The position numbers and the translations under genes were made by a program. Below, in pieces: positions 39,514 through 48,517 of a DNA stretch of 64,000 nucleotides. This DNA is from Pseudooceanicola marinus (GTDB lineage Bacteria > Pseudomonadota > Alphaproteobacteria > Rhodobacterales > Rhodobacteraceae), in NCBI RefSeq assembly GCF_002786295.1, contig NZ_PGTC01000008.1, positions 1 through 64,000 on the forward strand, given 5' to 3'. How positions within the stretch are numbered: the stretch's first letter is position 1; each line of letters begins with the position of its first letter. The notes below the pieces were generated by a model. It was not told the origin of the DNA. It saw nothing but the letters and a program-made list of their open reading frames with translations, and ran no database searches.

Positions 39514-40482
39514 ATGGCCCTCGAAGATGCAAAGACCCAGGTGGATCAGGCTTTTACCCGCGAAACCTCACGCGGATTGAGCTATGAGAACGCCTTCGGC
39601 GGGGCGACCAGCTTCCTGCGGCGGCGCTATACCAAGGACCTGTCGGGCTTCGATCTGGCGGTGACCGGCGTACCCTTCGACCAGGCAGTGACCAACCGCA
39701 CCGGCACGCGCCTTGGGCCCCGCGCCATCCGCGAGGCTTCGACCCTGCAACCCTACGACCCGCCCTATGGCTGGGGCTTCGACCCGCTGGGCGAGTTCGC
39801 CATCGCCGACTACGGCGACCTGGCCTTCGACTACGCCAAGGTGGCGGAGTTTCCTGAAACCCTGACCGACCACATCCGCGGGATCCTGGCCCAGGGGGCG
39901 GGGTCGGTGACGTTGGGGGGCGATCACTACATCTCCTTCCCGATCCTGAAGGCCTATGCGGAGAAATACGGGCCGCTGTCGCTGATCCATTTCGATGCGC
40001 ATAGCGATACCTGGCGCGATGACGACATGGATCGGATCGACCACGGCACGATGTTCTACAAGGCGATCAAGCTGGGGCTGATCGACCCCGCGCGCTCGGT
40101 CCAGGTGGGGATCCGCACGGTGAACGAGGACGGGGCGTTTGGGATGAACATCATCGACGCGCCGGAGGTGCACGAGATCGGGCCGAAAGCCGTCGCCGCC
40201 CGGGTGAGCGAGATCGTGGGCGATTACCCCGCCTACCTCAGCTTCGACATTGACTGCCTCGACCCGGCCTTTGCGCCCGGCACCGGCACCCCGGTCTGGG
40301 GTGGGCTGACCTCTGCCCAGGCGGCGGCGATCCTGCGCGGCATCGCGGGCGTCAACCTGATGGGCGGCGATATCGTCGAGGTCTCGCCCCCCTTCGACAC
40401 CACCGGCGCCACGGCGATTGCCGGCGCCCATGTGGCGATGGAGCTGATCGCCCTCTGGTGCTGGAACCGGCGTCAGGGTTGA
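39514..40482 (+). CDS. speB: agmatinase/arginase family ureohydrolase
   Basis: A 322-residue binuclear manganese enzyme. Metal ligands are in GGDHYISF, IHFDAHSDTW and SFDIDCLDPAFAPGTGTP, which form the full ureohydrolase set. The pattern around DPAFAPGTGTPVWGGLT is that of agmatinase-type enzymes, but guanidinobutyrase or a related guanidine hydrolase cannot be excluded. It is coupled to the preceding M20 hydrolase gene (1-bp gap). Confidence 0.87.
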   Translation: MALEDAKTQVDQAFTRETSRGLSYENAFGGATSFLRRRYTKDLSGFDLAVTGVPFDQAVTNRTGTRLGPRAIREASTLQPYDPPYGWGFDPLGEFAIADYGDLAFDYAKVAEFPETLTDHIRGILAQGAGSVTLGGDHYISFPILKAYAEKYGPLSLIHFDAHSDTWRDDDMDRIDHGTMFYKAIKLGLIDPARSVQVGIRTVNEDGAFGMNIIDAPEVHEIGPKAVAARVSEIVGDYPAYLSFDIDCLDPAFAPGTGTPVWGGLTSAQAAAILRGIAGVNLMGGDIVEVSPPFDTTGATAIAGAHVAMELIALWCWNRRQG

Positions 40483-40489
40483 GGGCGGG

Positions 40490-40558
40490 CAGGGGGGCTC
40501 TGCCCCCTCTTGAGCCGGGGGCTCAATTCACCCCGGGATATTTCTGGCAATGAGAAGA
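40490..40558 (+). repeat. REP-like palindromic repeat, copy 1
   Basis: Right after the agmatinase-family stop. GGGGGGC-TCT-GCCCCC, then GAGCC-GGGG-GGCTC, then CACCCCGGGATATTTCTGGC leading to AATGAGAAG. It matches copies 2 and 3 in inverse orientation: a G-rich hairpin, a second hairpin, the conserved CCCCGG-TATTT-GGCAA block. Probably a dispersed 3'-end element. Confidence 0.75.
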
Positions 40559-40619
40559 GAGGGGCGCGGCACGTCAAAGCCCTGGCGGCGCCCCGGCTGC
40601 AAAGTAGATCGCCCCCGGG

Positions 40620-40644
40620 GGGCCGCACGGGCGGCCCTTTCTTT
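40620..40644 (+). terminator. Rho-independent terminator after the agmatinase-family gene
   Basis: GGGCCGC (40620-40626), ACGG loop, GCGGCCC (40631-40637), then TTTCTTT. It serves the M20-agmatinase unit. Confidence 0.85.
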
Positions 40645-40710
40645 ATCCGATTGCCGAAAATACTCCGGGGGGAGTCAGTCTCCGGCTGACGGGGGGCTGG
40701 CCCCCCTCTG
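40645..40710 (-). repeat. REP-like palindromic repeat, copy 2 (inverted)
   Basis: Read on the minus strand: GGGGGGCCAGCCCCCC, then AGCCGGAGACTGACT, CCCCCCGGAGTATTTTCGGC and AATCGG. This is the same order as copy 1, so the two copies face each other across the terminator at 40620. Its minus-strand bases also supply the last codons and stop of the small secreted protein gene. Confidence 0.75.
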
Positions 40711-40953
40711 CGGTGCCGCGGCACGCGACGACAGGCAAGAGGGGCCGACCTCGCGCCACATGGGCACGTTCAGCGACATCTGACATTGCGCAAGGTAGCT
40801 GCGGCCATCGACGCTGAGGCAGATCACCTCGCCCAACTCGACCCGGTCGCCCTGGCGGTCGGTGCAATAGCACTCGATCGCCTTCAGGGGTGGCATCGGG
40901 GCCTCCTGCGCCGTGGCGGGCAGGGCCGCAAGGATCAGGGCATAACGCAGCAT
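40675..40953 (-). CDS. small secreted cysteine-containing protein
   Basis: A 92-residue protein with a signal peptide (MLRYALILAALPATAQ) and mature start EAPMPPLKAIECYCTDRQGD. Four cysteines (CYC, ICLS, QCQM, SCLS) could form two periplasmic disulfides. No known family. The final dozen residues (about APQRGASPPSAGD) are encoded by REP copy 2, so the original C-terminus probably ended near PSCLSSRAA. Start at 40953; only 62 bp separate it from prfA, in divergent orientation. Confidence 0.65.
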   Translation of the reverse strand: MLRYALILAALPATAQEAPMPPLKAIECYCTDRQGDRVELGEVICLSVDGRSYLAQCQMSLNVPMWREVGPSCLSSRAAAPQRGASPPSAGD

Positions 40954-41015
40954 GGCCTAGTCTAGCACGGGGCAAGGCTTGACCAAAGCCGCGCTTTAGG
41001 GGACAGCTTCGCCCC

Positions 41016-42065
41016 ATGATTTCCGAAGACAGGCTGGCCCGTATCATCGGGCGATACGAATACATCGAGGCGCAAATGGCCGAGGGCGGGGGCGACTTCG
41101 CCGCGCTGGCCCGCGAATACGCCGAGCTGAAGCCGGTGGTGGAGGCCGTGCGCGCCTACCAGGCCCTCGAACAGGAGCTGGCCGAGGCGGAGGCGATGCT
41201 CTCGGATCCCGAGATGCGCGCCCTGGCCGAGGAGGAACTGCCCGGACTGCGCCAGCGCCTGCCGGAGATGGAGCAATCCCTGCGCATCGCCCTGCTGCCG
41301 CGCGACGCCGCCGACGCCCGGCCCGCCATGATCGAGATCCGCCCCGGCACGGGCGGTGACGAGGCCGCGCTCTTTGCCGGGGACCTGCTGCGCATGTACC
41401 AGCGCTATGCCGAGGCTAAGGGCTGGCGCTTCGAGATTGTCGAACAGCAGCTGACCGAGCTTGGCGGCATCAAAGAGCTGACGGCGGCTGTGCGCGGCGA
41501 CGGTGTCTTCGCCCGGCTGAAGTTTGAAAGCGGCGTGCACCGGGTGCAGCGCGTGCCCACGACCGAAAGCGGCGGGCGCATCCACACCTCCGCCGCCACC
41601 GTGGCCGTGCTGCCCGAGGCGGAGGAGGTCGACATCCGCATCGACCCGAACGACATCCGCATCGACACCATGCGCGCCTCGGGCGCCGGCGGGCAGCACG
41701 TGAACACCACGGATTCGGCCGTGCGCATCACCCATTTGCCCACGGGGATCGTCGTGACTTCCTCGGAGAAATCCCAGCACCAGAACCGCGCCATCGCCAT
41801 GCAGGTTCTGCGCAACCGGCTGTTTGACCTGAAGCGCCAGCAGGCCGCTGATGAACGCGCCGCCGACCGCAAGGCCCAGGTCGGCAGCGGCGACCGCAGC
41901 GAGCGCATCCGCACCTACAATTTCCCCCAGGGCCGGATGACGGATCACCGCATCAACCTGACCCTCTACAAGCTGGAGCAGATCCTGCAGGGTGACCTGG
42001 ACGAGGTGATCGACGCGCTGATCGCCGATCACCAGGCGCGGCTGCTGGCGGAGGATGACGCATGA
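41016..42065 (+). CDS. prfA: peptide chain release factor 1
   Basis: A 349-residue class I release factor terminating at UAA and UAG. The peptidyl-hydrolase loop is [20 protein letters not shown] with the GGQ motif whose glutamine is methylated by PrmC. The N-terminal region and [19 protein letters not shown] are typical. RF1 rather than RF2 follows from the partner prmC, which overlaps it by 4 bp, and from the lack of the RF2 programmed frameshift. Confidence 0.97.
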   Translation: MISEDRLARIIGRYEYIEAQMAEGGGDFAALAREYAELKPVVEAVRAYQALEQELAEAEAMLSDPEMRALAEEELPGLRQRLPEMEQSLRIALLPRDAADARPAMIEIRPGTGGDEAALFAGDLLRMYQRYAEAKGWRFEIVEQQLTELGGIKELTAAVRGDGVFARLKFESGVHRVQRVPTTESGGRIHTSAATVAVLPEAEEVDIRIDPNDIRIDTMRASGAGGQHVNTTDSAVRITHLPTGIVVTSSEKSQHQNRAIAMQVLRNRLFDLKRQQAADERAADRKAQVGSGDRSERIRTYNFPQGRMTDHRINLTLYKLEQILQGDLDEVIDALIADHQARLLAEDDA

Positions 42066-42901
42066 CCGAGACACGCCTGGCCCTGGCGCAGGCGGTGGCT
42101 GACCTGCGCGCCGCCGGTATCGACGATCCGGCCCGCGACGCCCGCTGGCTGCTGGCCCATGTCCTGGGAATGACGCCGGATCGGCTGTCGATCGACATGC
42201 CCGCCGATCTGGGCGGCGCCGAGCCTGCCTTTGGCGAGGCCATCGCCCGCCGCGCCGCGCGCGAGCCCGTCAGCCACATCACCGGCAGGCGGTTCTTCTG
42301 GGGCCAGCTCTTCCATGTTACGCCCGACGTGCTGGACCCGCGCCCCGAGACCGAGGAACTGGTGGCCGAAGGTCTGTCCGGCCCCTTCACCCGCGTTCTG
42401 GACCTGGGCACCGGCTCGGGCTGCATCCTGCTGAGCCTGCTGGCGGAACGCGAGGCGGCGACGGGCCTGGGCGTCGACCTGTCCCCCGAGGCGCTGGCGG
42501 TGGCCGAGCGCAACCGCACCGAGCTGGAGCTGGAAGAGCAGGCCGAACTGGCGGTGTCGGACTGGTTTGCAGGTGTCGAGGGGCGTTTCGATCTGATCGT
42601 CTCGAACCCGCCTTATATCACCGAGGCGGAGATGGCCGAACTGGCACCGGAAGTGCGGCGCGAACCGGCCATGGCGCTGACCCCGGGCGGCGACGGGCTG
42701 TCGGCCTACAGACTCATCGCGGCCGGCGCGGTGGCTCACCTGTCTCCCGGCGGGCGGCTGGCGGTGGAGATCGGCTGGCGGCAGGGCGAAGACGTGGTCG
42801 AAATTTTTCGCGCCGCCGGCCTTGAAGAGATCGGCATTCGCACCGATCTTGATGGCAGGGACAGGGTCGTCAGGGCCCGGGCGCCACATAGCCCGGTCTA
42901 A
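42062..42901 (+). CDS. prmC: release factor glutamine methyltransferase
   Basis: A 279-residue SAM-dependent N5-glutamine methyltransferase modifying the GGQ motif of release factors. SAM binding: [16 protein letters not shown]. The catalytic motif is [11 protein letters not shown]. The N-terminal helical substrate-binding domain is normal. Translationally coupled to prfA. A 213-bp gap follows, with no recognised feature beyond the ribosome-binding region of the DUF4167 gene. Confidence 0.96.
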   Translation: MTETRLALAQAVADLRAAGIDDPARDARWLLAHVLGMTPDRLSIDMPADLGGAEPAFGEAIARRAAREPVSHITGRRFFWGQLFHVTPDVLDPRPETEELVAEGLSGPFTRVLDLGTGSGCILLSLLAEREAATGLGVDLSPEALAVAERNRTELELEEQAELAVSDWFAGVEGRFDLIVSNPPYITEAEMAELAPEVRREPAMALTPGGDGLSAYRLIAAGAVAHLSPGGRLAVEIGWRQGEDVVEIFRAAGLEEIGIRTDLDGRDRVVRARAPHSPV

Positions 42902-43114
42902 AGTCGCACAATCTGCGTAAAACTGTCACTTCCCCCTTGTCTTCATCATCCCGGCATGGTTAGTCGGGACCATCCGGGCCTGAGGCCGCGTCGTTTTTCC
43001 AACCGCGCCCCCCGGATGCCAAGCCAGAGAGAAGCCGCTCGCAAAGATCCGACGCAGGATGCGCCGAGACAGCGCAGCGGCACCTAGACAGAACAAGGCT
43101 GGACAGCTGACCTT

Positions 43115-43900
43115 ATGAGATCTTCGAAATCACGTTCGCGCAGCAAGTCGCGCAACCGTTCCGTCGGCAATATCGTCAACCGAGTCTTCGACTCCTCGGG
43201 GCCGGAGGGCAAGGTGCGCGGCACGCCGCAGCAGATCATCGACAAGTACAACCAGCTGGCGCGGGACGCTCAACTGGCCGGTGATCGGGTGGCGACCGAG
43301 AACTTTCAGCAGCATGCGGAACACTACCTGCGAATGCTGGGCGAAGCCCAGAAAGAGCAGGACAGCCGCCGCGAGCAGCAGGAACAGGAAAACCGTCAGC
43401 GCCAGGCCGAACGGGACCGCGAACGCGCCGCCCGCCAGGACCAGCGCGATAGCGGTGGCGACGATGGCAAGGGCGACGGAAAATCCGACGACCGCGGCCG
43501 CAAGGGGCAGGACAACCGCGCCGACGACGGCCTGAAGAGCCAGGACGACGGCAAGCCGCAGGACGGCAAGAGCCAGGACAAGCCGCAGGCGCAGCCCGAG
43601 GCCGCCGAGGGCGACAAGCCCGAGAAGAAGCCGCGCAGCTCGCGGTCGCGCAGCCGCAAGGGCGGTTCGGGCGATGACAACGTCGAGGCCGCGCCGAAAC
43701 CGTCCCGTGGGCGCACCGCCAAGTCCGGCAATTCCGATGACATCATCGAGATGAGTGGCGACGACAGCTCCATGCTGGTCGAAACCCCCGAGGATGCCGG
43801 TACCAAGCCCGCCCCGCGCAAGCGCAGCCCCAAGAAGCCGGCCGCCGATGCCCAGGTCGAGACGCCGAACGAAGAGGGGTCCGCCGCCGTCGAAGGCTGA
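43115..43900 (+). CDS. DUF4167 domain-containing protein
   Basis: A 261-residue protein, strongly basic at the N-terminus (RSSKSRSRSKSRNRS) and then containing the DUF4167 core: GPEGKVRGTPQQIIDKYNQL, then NFQQHAEHYLRMLGE. From residue 90 on it is disordered: Gln/Glu/Arg-rich, then Asp/Lys/Gly-rich, then Ser/Arg-rich. Position after prfA-prmC is conserved in alphaproteobacteria. An RNA- or ribosome-binding role would fit the composition but is inference. A terminator follows. Confidence 0.85.
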   Translation: MRSSKSRSRSKSRNRSVGNIVNRVFDSSGPEGKVRGTPQQIIDKYNQLARDAQLAGDRVATENFQQHAEHYLRMLGEAQKEQDSRREQQEQENRQRQAERDRERAARQDQRDSGGDDGKGDGKSDDRGRKGQDNRADDGLKSQDDGKPQDGKSQDKPQAQPEAAEGDKPEKKPRSSRSRSRKGGSGDDNVEAAPKPSRGRTAKSGNSDDIIEMSGDDSSMLVETPEDAGTKPAPRKRSPKKPAADAQVETPNEEGSAAVEG

Positions 43901-43925
43901 GCGACCCAAGACTGACAGACACGAA

Positions 43926-43956
43926 AAGGGCGGCTCCCAAGGGGCCGCCCTTTGTC
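43926..43956 (+). terminator. terminator of the DUF4167 gene
   Basis: AAGGGCGGC, then an eight-base loop, then GCCGCCCTT and a short T-rich end. It sits between convergent genes and could act in both directions. Confidence 0.8.
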
Positions 43957-43982
43957 GTGGGGTCGGGGCAGCGCGCCGGCGC

Positions 43983-44046
43983 GGCCCGTTCCATCTTCTC
44001 TTTGCCGAAAAGATACCGGGGCGCGCGGGGGCTCGCCCCGCCGGTC
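43983..44046 (-). repeat. REP-like palindromic repeat, copy 3
   Basis: Read on the minus strand: GGCGGGGCGAGCCCCCGCGC, then GCCCCGGTATCTTTTCGGCA and AAGAGAAG. The block CCCCGG-TAT-TTTT-CGGCAA is shared with copies 1 and 2. It lies between the DUF4167 terminator and the rsmA stop, again at the 3' ends of genes. Confidence 0.7.
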
Positions 44047-44054
44047 ACCACCGC

Positions 44055-44897
44055 TCAGCCGGCGGCGACGTTCCGGGCCAGGGCGCAAAACTGCTCCAGC
44101 GTCACGGTCTCTGCCCGGTCGGTGGGCTTGATGCCCGAGGCCAGCAGGCGGTCCTCGATGTCCGGCGCCAGCCCCTTCAGGGCCGCGCGCAGCATCTTGC
44201 GGCGCTGGTTGAAGGCCTTGGCGACCACACGCTCCAGCACCTTGGGATCGGCGGGATAGCGGGGTTCGGGCAGGGCGGTCACATGGACCACGGCCGAGGA
44301 CACCTTGGGCGGCGGGGTGAAGGCCTCGGGCGGCAGCGAAAGCGCGATGCGCGCCTCGGCCCGCCACGAGACCAGCAGCGCCAGCCGGCCATAGGCCTTG
44401 GACCCGGGTTGCGCCACGATCCGTTCCGCCACCTCGCGCTGGAACATCAGGGTCAGGCTCTCCCAGAAGGGCGGCCATTCGGGCGGGGTCAGCCAGCGAA
44501 CCAGCAGTTCGGTGCCCACGTTGTAGGGCAGGTTGGACGCCACGCGGATCGGTGGCGTCAGATGCGCCAGCGGGTCGATCTCCAGGGCGTCGCCCTCGAT
44601 CACCTGTAGGCGGCCCGGGTATTGCGCCCCGATCTCGGCCAGGGCGGGCAGGCAACGGGCGTCCTTCTCGATCGCCAGCACCTTGCGCGCGCCCTCGGCC
44701 AGCAGGCCGCGGGTCAGGCCGCCGGGGCCTGGGCCGACCTCCAGAACGTCGCAGCCCTCAAGATCCCCGGCCTGGCGGGCGATCTTGGCGGTCAGGTTCA
44801 GATCCAGAAGAAAGTTCTGGCCCAGCGACTTCTTCGCCGCCAGGCCATGGGTCGCGATCACCTCGCGCAGGGGCGGAAGCCCGTCGATGGCAGCCAT
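44055..44897 (-). CDS. rsmA: 16S rRNA (adenine-1518/1519-N6)-dimethyltransferase
   Basis: A 280-residue KsgA-type enzyme that dimethylates two adenines near the 3' end of 16S rRNA. SAM motif [16 protein letters not shown]. Catalytic [11 protein letters not shown] corresponds to the NLPY motif. The N-terminal [11 protein letters not shown] is the family signature. The start lies 3 bp after the surA stop; pdxA, often between the two, is missing. Confidence 0.96.
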   Translation of the reverse strand: MAAIDGLPPLREVIATHGLAAKKSLGQNFLLDLNLTAKIARQAGDLEGCDVLEVGPGPGGLTRGLLAEGARKVLAIEKDARCLPALAEIGAQYPGRLQVIEGDALEIDPLAHLTPPIRVASNLPYNVGTELLVRWLTPPEWPPFWESLTLMFQREVAERIVAQPGSKAYGRLALLVSWRAEARIALSLPPEAFTPPPKVSSAVVHVTALPEPRYPADPKVLERVVAKAFNQRRKMLRAALKGLAPDIEDRLLASGIKPTDRAETVTLEQFCALARNVAAG

Positions 44898-44900
44898 TGC

Positions 44901-46169
44901 TTACTCGACGATGCGCGCTTCGGAGCGCAGCTGAGCCAGGTAGCCCTCGGCGTAGGAGCCCAGGCGGGCGTTCTGCAGCTGGGTGCGCACGGCGTTGCGG
45001 TCGATCTCGTCCTCGTCCGGGACGCCTTCCGGGGTCCGGCTGCAAAGCATGAGGAAGACCAGGGCCTGGCCGTTGTTGCGGGTCAGCGCGGTGGAGACCT
45101 CGTTGTCATCGAGCTTCGCCAGCTCCATGCCGATGTCCTGCGGGATCTCCGAGGGGGCGAGGGTCACACGCTCCAGCACGTCTTCGGGCTGGCCCTTGGC
45201 CACGCCGTAGAGGTCGTCACAGGTGTCGATCTCCGCGCGGATCTTCGCGGCGGTGGACAGGGCGTCCTCGGACCGGCCACCGGCGATGTAGTAGCTGGCG
45301 TATTCGATTTCCGAGTACTCCTGACGGGAGGCGCTGGCCTCCTGGATGGCGCGCAGCTGGAACAGGGCCAGTGCGCCGTCGATTTCGATCGGCTGGGTGA
45401 CCTGTCCGGGGCTGAGGGCCATGATCTGCGGCCGCAGGGCGGGCGGCAGGTTGGAGGCGCTCATCCAGTTGACGCGGCCGCCCTGGTCCCGGCTGGGCGC
45501 GGCGGAATACTGACGCGCGGCCTGGGCGAAGGCGTCGACGGTGGTGATCTGGGAAATCTGGTCGGCGATCTGCGCCGCCTGCTGCGGATTGCGGGCGGTC
45601 GGCACGAAGATCTCGGAGATCAGCACCTGCACGCCGCTTTCCTGGCCGCGGGTGGCAATGGCGCGGTCGATCTCCTCCTCGGTCACCGATACGCGGCTGG
45701 CGAAGCGGCCGCGCACGACCTGGCGCCAGACCACGTTGGAGGCGACGAAATCCCGGAAGGTCTGCTGCGACACGCCCTCGCCCGACAGGGCCTGAATGAA
45801 CTGCGGCAGCTCCATGTTGGCGCGGCCGGCGAATTCGGTCATGCCGGCCTCGACCTCCTCCGCGTCGGCGGTCAGCCCGAAACGGTCGGCGGCGCCGGCC
45901 TTCAGGCGGTCCTCGATCAGCTGTTCGCGGGCCAGGTCCCGCGGGTTGCCCGGCGCGTTGAACACCTGCAGCATCCGCGCCCGCTGGTCCAGCTCGTAGC
46001 CGGTGATGACCTTGTCGTTGACGCGGATCACCGGGCCGAAGCTCTGCGCCTGGCCGGGCAGCGCCTGGCCCAGGGTCAGGGCGAGGCCCAGCACCGCGGG
46101 ACGCGCCAGGGCGCGGACCTGCGAAAGGGCCTTGCGGAGATGCGGGCGGGTCTGTGCGGATCTGATCAT
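44901..46169 (-). CDS. surA: SurA-like periplasmic chaperone/peptidyl-prolyl isomerase
   Basis: A 422-residue protein with an N-terminal signal region (about residues 24-42, ending GQAQS) and mature start FGPVIRVNDKVITGYELDQR, the SurA N-domain. One PPIC (parvulin) domain follows (about residues 180-285, with GGRVNWMSASNLPPALRPQI). It escorts outer-membrane proteins, in keeping with the neighbouring lptD. GAGG precedes the ATG. A 167-bp gap separates it from lptD, enough for a promoter. Confidence 0.9.
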   Translation of the reverse strand: MIRSAQTRPHLRKALSQVRALARPAVLGLALTLGQALPGQAQSFGPVIRVNDKVITGYELDQRARMLQVFNAPGNPRDLAREQLIEDRLKAGAADRFGLTADAEEVEAGMTEFAGRANMELPQFIQALSGEGVSQQTFRDFVASNVVWRQVVRGRFASRVSVTEEEIDRAIATRGQESGVQVLISEIFVPTARNPQQAAQIADQISQITTVDAFAQAARQYSAAPSRDQGGRVNWMSASNLPPALRPQIMALSPGQVTQPIEIDGALALFQLRAIQEASASRQEYSEIEYASYYIAGGRSEDALSTAAKIRAEIDTCDDLYGVAKGQPEDVLERVTLAPSEIPQDIGMELAKLDDNEVSTALTRNNGQALVFLMLCSRTPEGVPDEDEIDRNAVRTQLQNARLGSYAEGYLAQLRSEARIVE

Positions 46170-46336
46170 TGCCTCAAGTCTCTTTCTGCCCTGGCCGGGC
46201 CATCTGCCGGGACCGGCCGGGGCGCCTGCCGTGGCTGCGCTGGCCGTCTTGCCCTATCTATATCGTTTTCGCGTCTCGTCTCAATCGCTTCCTGCCCTGG
46301 ACGTGCCGTTCTTCGCCTGCGTCCCTATCCGGCGGC

Positions 46337-48517
46337 CTAGCTGCAGGATTTCGCCTGGGCGCTGCCGCCCGAGGAGGCGGAGAAGCCGCGCAGGCCGATG
46401 GTGAAGCTGAAGTCGGTGGAGGGCGACAGCACGGTGGAGGAGGCGAAGCTGCGGGACATGGCGACCGAGACATCGACGCATTCGTTCGACCAGGTCACGC
46501 CCAGCCCGGCTTCGGCCAGGCGGTCGTCGGCCACGTCGTAGCGGAAGTTGGCAGAGGTCAGCCAGCTGTCGCTCCAGCGGTAGTCGCCGTCGAGCACCCA
46601 TTCGGAGATCACGTTGGGCCGGTCTTCGGCCAGGTCGTTGCCCAGCCAGACATAGGCGGCGGCGATGGCGGCGCGGTCATTTTCCCAGGCGGCGCGGGCC
46701 TCGGCCTTGGACGGGTCGAGCGCGTCGGAGAAGAGCCCGCGGGCCGCCAGGGACCAACCGTCCGGGCCCGCGAGCTGCCCGGCCACCAGCAGGTCCGAGA
46801 CCTCCCCGGTGAGACCGGAGGTGCTCGAGAAGGCCGGGTCGGGGTTTTCCTGCACCACCTGGCCCAGCACCAACCGACCCTGCCAGCCGGAGGGATCGTA
46901 ATGGGCCCAGGAGATGCCGTAGGCGCCGCGCCAGCCCCGTTCGCGCCGATCCGGCGCGGTGAAACGGGTCAGGCCCAGCAGGTTGCCCTCGTCGAATTCC
47001 AGCCGGGTGCTTTCGTCGTTGGCCACCTCCAGGTCGTGGCCACCGGACCAGGCGATCTGGGCGACCGGCTCGATCACCTGTGTCGCCCCGGCGGCGGTCG
47101 ACCGCGCCATGGGCCAGCGCAGGGTCAGCGCCGTGGTCGGGGTCACGCCGGTCTGGTAGGAGGGCAGGGTCACGTCCTGGACGGTGTGGAAGGCGTCCGC
47201 GGCGACGCCGGTCATCACCTCGGCACGGATCCCGGCGGGCAAGGTGAACCAGCGCCGCCAGTCGGCGCTGACGGTCAGCCGGGTGACATCGCGCCCATCG
47301 ACCACGCTGTCGGCATCGGGTCCGTCGGTGTCATCGCGGGAATAGCGGACATGGCTGTGCGCCTCGGTGCGCAGCCGCAGCTCGCCCCCGGTGCGGTCGG
47401 GAAAGACGCGGCGTTCATAGCTGGCGTCGCCGATGATCGAGGGCAGGGTGGAATTGTCCTCGTCCTCGCGCAGCGAATAGTAATGCGTCAGCGCCACCGA
47501 GGCCCATTCGTCGCGCCGCGCCCGTTCCACCGCCAGCCGGCTGTCCAGGCGGTCCTTGTCGGAATAGTTGTAGTCGTTGAGGTAGGCGTCATCCGCCACC
47601 GCCTCGATATCGAAGCTGAGGACGAAATCCTGCGGCAGGTCAAACCGCCCGGCGGCCTCGATATAGCCGCGCGCGTCCTCGTCGGTCATCAAGTCGTCGC
47701 TGGACAGCGCCCCGGACACCCCGATGGCGCCGGTGCGGAAGGCCTGGCGATAACGGAATTCCAGCGTCTTGGTGTTCTGCGACACGTAGGGCGTCAGCAG
47801 CAGATCGCGCTGGTCGTCGATGGCCCAGAAGTAGGGCAGTTTCAGCCCGGTCCCCAGCAGGGAGTTGCGCCGGATCGATGGGATCAGAAAGCCCGTGGCG
47901 CGGGTCTGGCTGGGATCGGGCATGCGCAGGTGCGGCAGGTAGAGCAGGGGCACGCCCATCACCTCGAACCGCGCCTCGTCGAAATAGAGCTGGCCCTCCG
48001 CCTCGTCGTGGGTCACCCGCTTGGCGCGGATCTGCCACAGCGGCGGCTTGCCGGTCTCGCAGACCTGGCAGGAGGACACGGTGGCCTTGTAGAGCGAGTT
48101 GTAGCGATCCTCGCTGCGCGTCAGCTGCGCGGCGGCCAGTTGCACCTGGCTGGACAGCATCATGCGCGCGCCGGAGAGAAGCCCGTTGCGCAGCTCGGCG
48201 TCCAGTTCGGCGGCGTCGGCCAGGATCAGCGTGTCGCCCCCTTCCTCGGTGATGCGGATCGGCCCCTCGATCTTCAAGGTGCCCTCGGCCTGGTCGAAGC
48301 TGATGCGCGTGGCGGTCAGGCGGGTACGCCCCTGAAGCGCCTCGACATTGCCTTCGGCCACGATGCGGTCATTGCCCGCAAGGTAGACCTGGTCGGCGAT
48401 CAGCATCGCCGGATCAGCCGCCAGGGCCGGGCGCGGCAGTGTGGTCAGGGCCGCAAGGGCCAGCGCCAAGGCGGCGGCACGGGGCGCGTGGCGCAGGCGG
48501 GCAAAGGGGGCGGCCAT
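46337..48517 (-). CDS. lptD: LPS-assembly protein LptD
   Basis: A 726-residue outer-membrane protein with a signal peptide (cleavage after RPALA) and an N-terminal OstA-like beta-jellyroll (AGNDRIVAEGNVEALQGRTR) that receives LPS from LptA. The rest is a beta barrel with PLLYLPHLRMPDPSQTRATG and a cysteine pair SSCQVCETG for inter-domain disulfides, matched by cysteines near the C-terminus. lptG ends at the base before its start region and lptF precedes it. Confidence 0.95.
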   Translation of the reverse strand: MAAPFARLRHAPRAAALALALAALTTLPRPALAADPAMLIADQVYLAGNDRIVAEGNVEALQGRTRLTATRISFDQAEGTLKIEGPIRITEEGGDTLILADAAELDAELRNGLLSGARMMLSSQVQLAAAQLTRSEDRYNSLYKATVSSCQVCETGKPPLWQIRAKRVTHDEAEGQLYFDEARFEVMGVPLLYLPHLRMPDPSQTRATGFLIPSIRRNSLLGTGLKLPYFWAIDDQRDLLLTPYVSQNTKTLEFRYRQAFRTGAIGVSGALSSDDLMTDEDARGYIEAAGRFDLPQDFVLSFDIEAVADDAYLNDYNYSDKDRLDSRLAVERARRDEWASVALTHYYSLREDEDNSTLPSIIGDASYERRVFPDRTGGELRLRTEAHSHVRYSRDDTDGPDADSVVDGRDVTRLTVSADWRRWFTLPAGIRAEVMTGVAADAFHTVQDVTLPSYQTGVTPTTALTLRWPMARSTAAGATQVIEPVAQIAWSGGHDLEVANDESTRLEFDEGNLLGLTRFTAPDRRERGWRGAYGISWAHYDPSGWQGRLVLGQVVQENPDPAFSSTSGLTGEVSDLLVAGQLAGPDGWSLAARGLFSDALDPSKAEARAAWENDRAAIAAAYVWLGNDLAEDRPNVISEWVLDGDYRWSDSWLTSANFRYDVADDRLAEAGLGVTWSNECVDVSVAMSRSFASSTVLSPSTDFSFTIGLRGFSASSGGSAQAKSCS

